Assembly: GCF_001465595.2 (NCBI RefSeq)
Contig: NZ_CP013481.2
Location: 3,410,001 to 3,474,000 of the forward strand
Direction: 5' to 3'
DNA from: Pandoraea apista
GTDB taxonomy: Bacteria > Pseudomonadota > Gammaproteobacteria > Burkholderiales > Burkholderiaceae
Length of the DNA stretch: 64,000 nt
Positions 55,949 to 64,000 of the stretch are shown here, in pieces. The position numbers and the translations under genes were made by a program. The stretch's first letter is position 1; the number at the start of each line of letters is the position of its first letter. The notes under the pieces are model-generated. The model was given only the letters and a program-made list of their open reading frames with translations, made no database searches and was not told the DNA's origin.

Positions 55949-56531
55949 CGTTCCTCAATCCTTTGACCCGCGCCAGCACCGAGCGCCACCCGCGCCAGAC
56001 GCGGGGCAACCACCACCACGCCAGCACGACGAAGACCAGCAACATGACGAGAAAAACGGCGGGAAGGAAAAACGCAAGCGCCAGTCCGCCCACCGTGGAG
56101 ATATCTTCGCCGGCTGAGGCCGCCACATTGGAGAAAGGTTCCGGCGACGTGTTGATCAACGCGCGGCTGCCCGCCTTGGCCAAGTGCGCCGTTCCCGCCA
56201 GCGCGCCGCCCGCCAGACCGGCCAGCACCGTGACGGTCGGGTCCATCTGTCCCAGCGCCGCAGCGCCCAGCACGATCCCCGCCGGAATGCGAATGAAGGT
56301 ATGCACTGCGTCCCAGGCGCTATCGACGAACGGGATTTTGTCGGCGAAGAACTCGATGGCCGTCAGCACCCCGGCCGTGGCGATCACCCACGTCGACGTC
56401 AGCACCATCAACGACGGCGGCAAATGCAACCAGCCCAGACGCGCCGCCAGCCCCGCGCAGAACACCGTCAGGTACAACCGCAGACCACTGCCCCAGGACA
56501 GCCCTGCGCCCAGCGCAATCGATTCAAGCAT
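55935..56531 (-). CDS. DUF4126 membrane protein
   Basis: 198 aa. The DUF4126 domain is visible: IALGAGLSWGSGLRLYLTVFCAGLAARLGWLHLP, IEFFADKIPFVDSAWDAVHTFIRIPAGIVLGAAAL, then GLAGGALAGTAHLAKAGSRALINTSPEPFSNVAASAGED and a C-terminal helix FFLPAVFLVMLLVFVVLAWWW. Function unknown. The frame is open further upstream (to 56678), but MLESIALGAG at 56531 is the family start. It is first in an operon with the FtsX permease. Confidence 0.85.
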   Translation of the reverse strand: MLESIALGAGLSWGSGLRLYLTVFCAGLAARLGWLHLPPSLMVLTSTWVIATAGVLTAIEFFADKIPFVDSAWDAVHTFIRIPAGIVLGAAALGQMDPTVTVLAGLAGGALAGTAHLAKAGSRALINTSPEPFSNVAASAGEDISTVGGLALAFFLPAVFLVMLLVFVVLAWWWLPRVWRGWRSVLARVKGLRNDGVH

Positions 56532-56809
56532 GGTGACCTCGCTGCCGCCGACATGGCGGCGTCGCACGATCACGCGCCTCAGACTGCCGACGCGATAACG
56601 GCCAACCGGCAGGACGCACAGTTGCCACGCCATCCGGACTGAAAAGGCGGATGAAGGCCCGGGACGAACCCCTGCCACCGGCCCCGCCGCCGAAAGGGAA
56701 TTCGGCCGTTACCGCGCCATTATGCCGCGCGTTGCGGCAACGCACCACCGGTGCCGAAAATTGGGTAGATGGCCCCGATAGCCCGGTCTGCTCCGTGCCC
56801 GAACCGCCC

Positions 56810-57127
56810 TCAGGCTGCCGTCAGCTTCAGTCCGACCAGACCGGCCAGAATCAGCGTCACGCTGGCGATACGCGCGGCAGAGGCCGATTCCCCGAACAGC
56901 ACGATGCCCAGGACAAAGGCGCCGACTGCGCCAATACCCGTCCATATCGCATACGCCGTGCCCAAGGGCAGCGAACGCACGGCGAGCGCCAGCAACCAGA
57001 CGCTGCCGATCATGGCCGCGATCGTGAAAACCGATGGCACAAGACGCGAAAAGCCTTGCGTGTATTTGAGGCCGACGGCCCATGCGACTTCGAGCAAACC
57101 GGCGAAAACGAGAAGAATCCAGGCCAT
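56810..57127 (-). CDS. sugE: SMR family transporter of the SugE/Gdx (guanidinium exporter) type
   Basis: 105 aa with four transmembrane helices. [35 protein letters not shown] has the Glu14-type essential carboxylate of small multidrug resistance proteins and the WAVGLKY-G-FSRL-PS pattern that separates SugE/Gdx from EmrE. Gdx proteins export guanidinium in exchange for protons. The two-hairpin guanidine-II-like element directly upstream strongly supports this assignment over a general drug pump. The ATG has CGGAG 7 nt upstream. Confidence 0.92.
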   Translation of the reverse strand: MAWILLVFAGLLEVAWAVGLKYTQGFSRLVPSVFTIAAMIGSVWLLALAVRSLPLGTAYAIWTGIGAVGAFVLGIVLFGESASAARIASVTLILAGLVGLKLTAA

Positions 57128-57149
57128 GACTGACTCCGATAAGAAAAAT

Positions 57150-57196
57150 CGGGGTCGTCCCCGGAAGACAAGCGAGCCGATTGACAGGCCGTCCTG
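57150..57196 (-). promoter_or_regulatory. Guanidine-II (mini-ykkC) riboswitch upstream of sugE/gdx
   Basis: Read on the minus strand: hairpin CAGG-ACGG-CCTG, a 21-nt linker, then hairpin CGGGG-ACGA-CCCCG. Two short stems with ACGR tetraloops separated by a short linker define the guanidine-II class, whose main targets are guanidinium exporters of the SugE type, exactly the gene that follows. The second hairpin ends 22 nt before the sugE ATG, next to the CGGAG ribosome-binding site (57135-57139), so control of translation start is likely. Ligand binding lets the two ACGR loops kiss and frees the ribosome-binding site. Confidence 0.88.
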
Positions 57197-57430
57197 GCAA
57201 TGGGTTCTATCGGATGTCGAACGAAATGGCAGAGCGCCAATGTTGCGAGATTACCGCTTGGCATCTCACCGCGAGGGAGATCGCCAGACACGCCGGACAG
57301 AACAGCGCGATTTTAGCAAAGCTGAGACGTTGCGGCCGTACGCCCCACCCATAACAGGGTCATTGCGGGGAATGCCGTCGGGGCACTGTCGTGACGTAGC
57401 CATACTGCTATGTCGCCTTACCGCTATATC

Positions 57431-57486
57431 GCCGTGTCGCCGTTTAGCCGTGTCGCCGTTTAGCCGTTTAGCCGTTTAGCCGTATC
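57431..57486. repeat. Seven-unit 8-bp tandem repeat between kdpE and sugE leader
   Basis: Units GCCGTGTC, GCCGTTTA, GCCGTGTC, then three GCCGTTTA, then GCCGTATC, with decayed copies on both sides. It is intergenic, about 95 bp beyond the kdpE stop in the direction of transcription and far upstream of the sugE riboswitch. No gene is encoded here. Confidence 0.85.
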
Positions 57487-57579
57487 GGCCCGTCGTCGCG
57501 TCACTGTGTCGGCCCGTCGCGGTGCCGGCAGGTCACCTTGCGCGGCCTGCCCGCTTCGGCAAGCGATCCGGTCAACGGG

Positions 57580-58290
57580 TCACCCGATCGCTTCCACCTC
57601 CAGCCGGTAGCCAACGCCTGTTTCGGTCAGGATGTGCTGAGGCTGCGCCGGATCGGCCTCCAGTTTCTGGCGCAGATGTCCCATGTAGATGCGCAGGTAG
57701 TGATTGCTCTCAACGTGCGAGGGCCCCCACACTTCCTTGAGCAATTGGCGATGTGTCAGCACGCGCCCCGCATGCCGCACCAGCGTGACCAGCAGCCGGT
57801 ACTCGATGGGCGTCAGGTGAACGGGCTCACCGGCACGCGTGACCTTTCGTCTCGCCAGATCGATGTTGATATCGCCGAACGAAAACGCCTCGTCGAGCGT
57901 CTCGGTGTTTCCACCGCGATGATGCCGCCGCAATTGCGCCCGAATCCGCGCAAGCAGTTCCGACACCCCGAATGGTTTGGTCAGATAGTCGTCGGCGCCC
58001 ACATCGAGCGCCACCACCTTCTCGGCTTCCTCATTTCGGGCGGACAGCACAATGATCGGCATATCGGTCCAGCTTCGCACTTCCCGAATGACCTCTACAC
58101 CGTCAATATCCGGCAGTCCCAGATCGACGATAAGCAGGTCGGGCTTGCGCGTGGCAGCCTCGACCATGCCCTGCCGCCCTGCCTCGGCCTCGTGCACGAC
58201 CATGCCTTCGGCTTCCAGCGAAGTGCGCAAAAACCGTCGGATCTGCCGTTCGTCTTCAATCACCACAATGGTGATGGTGGGTTCACTCAT
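57580..58290 (-). CDS. kdpE: Potassium response regulator KdpE
   Basis: 236 aa. The receiver domain (1-120) contains the acidic pair in VVIEDE, the phosphoacceptor Asp in LLIVDLGLPDIDGVEVI, and Lys in LTKPFG. The C-terminal OmpR-type winged helix (about 135-232) ends HLRQKLEADPAQPQHILTETGVGYRL. It activates kdpFABC on K+ limitation or osmotic stress. The ATG at 58290 overlaps the kdpD stop by 8 bp, giving coupled translation. Confidence 0.96.
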   Translation of the reverse strand: MSEPTITIVVIEDERQIRRFLRTSLEAEGMVVHEAEAGRQGMVEAATRKPDLLIVDLGLPDIDGVEVIREVRSWTDMPIIVLSARNEEAEKVVALDVGADDYLTKPFGVSELLARIRAQLRRHHRGGNTETLDEAFSFGDINIDLARRKVTRAGEPVHLTPIEYRLLVTLVRHAGRVLTHRQLLKEVWGPSHVESNHYLRIYMGHLRQKLEADPAQPQHILTETGVGYRLEVEAIG

Positions 58291-61117
58291 GTTGTTGCGT
58301 AGCGTTTGCGCCTGAGGCGCTGGGTGACTGCGGGCCTTCGCTGTGACGATCCGTCATGTTCGGCTCGTCCTCGTCAACGCCTTCGGGCGCGTCCGGAGCC
58401 ACAGGCGGCGTTTCCACCGGCAGCGTGAAGACGAACCGGGCGCCGTGACCGTCTGGCACATTGGTGGCGTGGATTTTACCGCCGTGCGCCTCGACAATGG
58501 CACGACAAATCGCCAGTCCCAGGCCAATGCCCGGTTTGGCGGACTCCTTCTCCCCTCGCATGAATTTCTCGAAGATACGGCCTTCCATTCCTGCCGGCAG
58601 GCCGGGGCCATCGTCGCTCACACTGACTTCGACGTCGTCGCCCTGCACATGTGCGGCAATCTCGATATGAGACCCCACCGGGGAGTACTTCGCCGCATTT
58701 TCCAGAAGATTGGTGAAGAGTCGTTCGAGCAGCACAGCGTCGAAGCGCAACAGCGGAAGATCGGCGGGCAGCCGGGTCGTGACCTCATGCCCGGCAAGCA
58801 CACGGCGGCTAGCGCGTAACGACGTACCCACGACCTCCTCGAGCATTTGCCATTGACGGTTGAGTTGCACCCCGCCCGCCTGCAACTTCGCCATGTCGAG
58901 CAAATTGGTCACGAGGCCCGTCATGCGCTGTGCTTCTTCATGAATGGCGTCGACGAGTTCCGTGCGCAATGGGCCCGGTGTCTGCGCATTCCGGCTGAGC
59001 ATACTTGCGAAACCCACAATCGACGTGAGCGGTGTTCGCAGATCGTGTGAGATCGCCGAGAGCAGCGAATTTCGCAGACGTTCGGACTCCATGGTCACCA
59101 GCGCGTCCTGAGCAATTTCCACGTAATGCACGCGCTCCAGCGCCAGCGCGATTTGTGCCGCAAACGTATCGAGCAGACGTTGCTGCTCCGGTGTGCCGAT
59201 GGCACCGCTACCTTCGGGTTCCGGCGCCACCACCAGCACGCCACGCGTGCGCATGGGTGCGCGCAGCGGCAGATAGTAGGCATCCGATGCCGGCAACGTG
59301 TTCGTGCCCCGCCCCGCAGCCTGTTGACGATCGTAGACCCACTGAGCGACATCGGTATCGATATGCGCCGGCATGGTCTCCGCACGCGCATTCTCTACCG
59401 GCTGCCGCACGCTGCTCTGGCTGTCCGGCAACAGCAGCGCCACACGCGCCTGGAACACTTCGCGCACATGACGCGAGCCGATTTCCACGATCTGCGGCGT
59501 AGTGAGCGCCGCCGCCAGTTCGCGCGCCATGGCATACACGGCCCCTGTGCGGCGTTCACGCCAGGTGGCCAGTTGCGCCTGGAAACGCAGGCTGGTCGTG
59601 AGATGGCTGATGACCAGCGCCACCGTCAGCATGACGGCGAATGTCAGCAGATACTGAGTATCTGACACCGAAAGCGACATTTTCGGTGGCACGAAGAAAA
59701 AGTCGAACGACACCACCGATAGAAAGGACGCGAGTACGCCCGGCCCGCGCCCCAGGCGCATGGCGGCGACGATCACGCCGAGCAGATACAGCATGGCAAT
59801 ATTGGCGAGATCGAGGAACGACGTGAGTTCCGCGGCGGCTAACGACACCGCGCCGCAAATACCGACCGCCCACGCATACGCCCGCCACGGGCCGCCAACG
59901 AGCCCCAACTCAGGCACTGTCTCGAACCAGTCGCGCCAGTCGCCGCGCACCACGCGCCTGTCTGCCGTCGGGTCTCCGGCGGCTGGTCCGATCAGCACGA
60001 CATCGACACCGCGTGCGTGCCGCAGCAACTGCTCGTGCAGCGGCGTACGTGCGGTCCACCAGCGCCGCGCACCGCTCGCACCGACTACCAGCTTCGAGAC
60101 GTTACGCATTTGCGCATAGGCGAGAAGCGTGGTTGCCGCTTGCGCACCGTCGAGCGTGAGCGTTTCCGCACCCAGTTCCTGCGCGAGTTTGAGCGTGGTG
60201 TAGGTGCTTTCGCGACGCGCCGCCGGCTGCCGCAGAATCTCAGGCGTTTCCACGTGAACGGCCAGCCAGTCGGCCCGCAGACTCGCCGCCAGCCGCGCGG
60301 CCGCACGCACCAGCGCCACGCCTTCGGGCCCGGGCCCAATGGCGACGAGAAGCCGCTCACGTGCTTGCCAGACCTGACTGATCGACTGATCGGCGCGGTA
60401 TTCGCGCATCTGCGCGTCGACACGGTCGGCCGTGCGGCGCAGCGCCAGTTCGCGCAGCGCAATCAGATTGCCCTTGCGAAAGAAATTGCGTACGGCGCGT
60501 TCGGCCTGCGCAGCCATATAGACTTTGCCCTCGCGCATGCGCTCGAGCAATTCGTCGGGCGGCAGGTCGACCAGTTTCACCTCGTCGGCGAGATCGAAGA
60601 CCCGGTCGGGGACTGTCTCCCACACGCGAATGCCGGTGATCTGACCCACCACGTCGTTGAGCCGCTCCAGATGCTGCACATTGAGCGTGGTGTACACGTC
60701 GATGCCGGCATCGAGCAGTTCCTGTACGTCCTGCCATCGCTTCATGTGGCGCTCGCCCGGCACATTCGCATGGGCCAGTTCATCGATCAGCGCCACGGCC
60801 GGTTTGCGTGCGAGCATGCCGTCGAGATCGAATTCGCGCAGCACACGTCCACGGTAGTCGATCGACTTCTGCGGCAGAACTTCCAGCCCTTCGAGCAGGC
60901 GTGCCGTTTCCTCGCGGCCGTGCGTCTCCAACACACCGACCACTACGTCGGTGCCCTCCTCGCTCAGCTTGCGTGCGGCTTGCAACATCGCGAACGTCTT
61001 GCCGACACCGGCAGACGCACCGAAGAAAATCTTCAGCCGCCCACGCTGATCGCGCGCATTGTCGCGTTGCAGCTTGTCGAGCAATTCGTCAGGATCGGGG
61101 CGTTCCATGCCAACCAT
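58283..61117 (-). CDS. kdpD: Potassium sensor histidine kinase KdpD
   Basis: 944 aa from the ATG at 61117. Domains: N-terminal KdpD domain with Walker A GASAGVGKT (33-41); a USP-like domain (~250-370); a four-helix membrane block (~400-510); a GAF-like domain (~530-680); and the kinase core with SAISHDLRTPLTSIVGFASML (phospho-His), NLLENAAKYSP, DDGPGLP and GIGLGLAICRAIVEAHGG. It senses low K+ and phosphorylates KdpE. A second Met three codons downstream (61108) could be the real start; ribosome-binding sites are weak for both. A terminator separates it from kdpC. Confidence 0.96.
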   Translation of the reverse strand: MVGMERPDPDELLDKLQRDNARDQRGRLKIFFGASAGVGKTFAMLQAARKLSEEGTDVVVGVLETHGREETARLLEGLEVLPQKSIDYRGRVLREFDLDGMLARKPAVALIDELAHANVPGERHMKRWQDVQELLDAGIDVYTTLNVQHLERLNDVVGQITGIRVWETVPDRVFDLADEVKLVDLPPDELLERMREGKVYMAAQAERAVRNFFRKGNLIALRELALRRTADRVDAQMREYRADQSISQVWQARERLLVAIGPGPEGVALVRAAARLAASLRADWLAVHVETPEILRQPAARRESTYTTLKLAQELGAETLTLDGAQAATTLLAYAQMRNVSKLVVGASGARRWWTARTPLHEQLLRHARGVDVVLIGPAAGDPTADRRVVRGDWRDWFETVPELGLVGGPWRAYAWAVGICGAVSLAAAELTSFLDLANIAMLYLLGVIVAAMRLGRGPGVLASFLSVVSFDFFFVPPKMSLSVSDTQYLLTFAVMLTVALVISHLTTSLRFQAQLATWRERRTGAVYAMARELAAALTTPQIVEIGSRHVREVFQARVALLLPDSQSSVRQPVENARAETMPAHIDTDVAQWVYDRQQAAGRGTNTLPASDAYYLPLRAPMRTRGVLVVAPEPEGSGAIGTPEQQRLLDTFAAQIALALERVHYVEIAQDALVTMESERLRNSLLSAISHDLRTPLTSIVGFASMLSRNAQTPGPLRTELVDAIHEEAQRMTGLVTNLLDMAKLQAGGVQLNRQWQMLEEVVGTSLRASRRVLAGHEVTTRLPADLPLLRFDAVLLERLFTNLLENAAKYSPVGSHIEIAAHVQGDDVEVSVSDDGPGLPAGMEGRIFEKFMRGEKESAKPGIGLGLAICRAIVEAHGGKIHATNVPDGHGARFVFTLPVETPPVAPDAPEGVDEDEPNMTDRHSEGPQSPSASGANATQQHE

Positions 61118-61194
61118 CGGATCAGTCCACTGTAAGGGCGCGGGCCACGCCAGGCGGCGCGGCAACCATCAAACGACCGGTTACCCAGTGATGC

Positions 61195-61223
61195 AAAAAG
61201 CGGCACGCGCCAGGGCGTGCCGC
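61195..61223 (-). terminator. Intrinsic terminator between kdpC and kdpD
   Basis: On the minus strand, GCGGCACGC/GCGTGCCGC nine-bp stem with a 6-nt loop and a run of five T. It lies about 70 bp after the kdpC stop and 78 bp before the kdpD start, so it should reduce read-through from kdpFABC into kdpDE. Confidence 0.8.
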
Positions 61224-61290
61224 CAATCTACCGCAGGACCGCGGGCAAGACCAGCGATTCACTGGCTTCCCCGGCTTGCAGATACGCTTT

Positions 61291-61875
61291 TCAGACGCTG
61301 CCGGGCGCCAGTCCGTCCAGCGCGAGGTTGAGCTTCAGAACATTCACACGTGCCTCTCCGAAAATGCCCCATTGGCGGCCTTCGGTGTAGCGCGCCACGA
61401 GCGAGCGCACGGCGTCGGGCGTGAGACCACGCGCCTTGGCGACGCGGGCGACCTGATAGTCGGCGGCGGCCGGGCTGATTTCCGGGTCGAGGCCGCTGGC
61501 CGACGCCGTGACCAGATCGGCGGGCACCGGCAGCGTGGCACTCGGGTCGGCCGCGCGCAACGCCGCGATGCGGCCCTTTACGGCGTCGGCGAGTGCCGGG
61601 TTGAGCGGACCGAAGTTCGAGCCCCCCGACGCCGTGCCGTTGTTGGGCATCGGCGCCGTGGCCGACAGGCGGCCCCAGAAGTACTTCGGTTCGTCGAAGT
61701 TCTGACCGATCAACGACGAACCCACGGCCTTGCCGTCCTTGTAGATCAGGCTGCCGGCCGCTTCGCGCGGGAACGCCGCCCGGCCAATGCCCGTCACGAC
61801 CAGCGGATACACCAGGCCCGTGATGACCGAGAGCACGACGAACAGGCTCAGCATCGGGCGCAAGAGGGTTTTCAT
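61291..61875 (-). CDS. kdpC: K+-transporting ATPase subunit KdpC
   Basis: 194 aa, one N-terminal membrane helix ([24 protein letters not shown]). [73 protein letters not shown] and [22 protein letters not shown] are KdpC hallmarks. It is the chaperone-like accessory subunit that raises ATP affinity of KdpB. It lies 79 bp after kdpB in the same operon. Confidence 0.97.
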   Translation of the reverse strand: MKTLLRPMLSLFVVLSVITGLVYPLVVTGIGRAAFPREAAGSLIYKDGKAVGSSLIGQNFDEPKYFWGRLSATAPMPNNGTASGGSNFGPLNPALADAVKGRIAALRAADPSATLPVPADLVTASASGLDPEISPAAADYQVARVAKARGLTPDAVRSLVARYTEGRQWGIFGEARVNVLKLNLALDGLAPGSV

Positions 61876-61954
61876 GACGTCTATTCCTTAGAGTTTCAGC
61901 AATGTGGCCCGGACACACCACCACGGTGGGCATGTGTGTCCGGATGCCCCGCGA

Positions 61955-64000
<2,046 letters not shown>

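Overview
The window is a contiguous stretch of a high-G+C betaproteobacterial chromosome, most likely from the Burkholderiaceae and plausibly Pandoraea. This is inferred from protein flavour and gene order: an ilvI-ilvN-ilvC-psd-pssA-kbp-leuA block, an ECF sigma/DUF3619/DUF3106/RDD cluster, tRNA-Asp-Asp-Glu-Ala next to pnp-rpsO, and kdpB-C-D-E. No sequence search was possible. Coding density is high and almost everything is housekeeping. I see no insertion sequence, prophage or CRISPR array.

Region by region. 1-7.4 kb: edge of a TRAP substrate-binding gene, an SDR, ETF-ubiquinone oxidoreductase, a small secreted MliC-like protein, aroC, and a lysophospholipid-transporter/acyltransferase fusion translationally coupled to a CBS-domain gene. 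7.7-19.2 kb: metY and a coupled hydrolase, a YihY membrane protein with a collagen-like Gly-X-Y tail, a WrbA-type quinone reductase, a GlcD-like FAD oxidoreductase, a small MgtC-C-terminal-like gene behind an unusually long leader, a MerR/MFS pair, mtfA and rpmE2. 19.5-26 kb: an ArnT-like glycosyltransferase, a MATE transporter, a lipoprotein, a LysR regulator and glucarate dehydratase. 26.3-32.2 kb: four tRNA genes, pnp, rpsO, a Leu/Ile/Val-type periplasmic binding protein and a BamE-like lipoprotein. 32.3-40.4 kb (minus strand): branched-chain amino acid synthesis (leuA, ilvC, ilvN, ilvI) interleaved with phosphatidylethanolamine synthesis (psd, pssA) and kbp. 40.8-48.8 kb (plus strand): an ECF sigma operon, then envelope and lipid genes (metallophosphoesterase, GT4 glycosyltransferase, dgkA), then TetR and a LOG-family gene. 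49-57 kb: DUF2062, DUF924, AlaX editing protein, an orphan pair resembling a type III secretion class II chaperone and its hydrophobic substrate, truncated hemoglobin, an FtsX-type permease, DUF4126, and a Gdx/SugE guanidinium exporter. 57.6 kb to the end: kdpE, kdpD, kdpC and partial kdpB of the high-affinity potassium system.

Most noteworthy: (i) two hairpins with ACGR loops just upstream of the SugE/Gdx gene, matching a guanidine-II (mini-ykkC) riboswitch; (ii) a long leader of about 470 nt, with a clear promoter, a candidate 20-codon leader ORF and a terminator-like structure, before the MgtC-like ACT-domain gene; (iii) an ECF sigma / single-TM protein / membrane-anchored LTxxQ-repeat protein operon laid out like a CnrYXH-type envelope-sensing system; (iv) the orphan SycD-like chaperone and candidate secreted partner in a locally A+T-richer patch.
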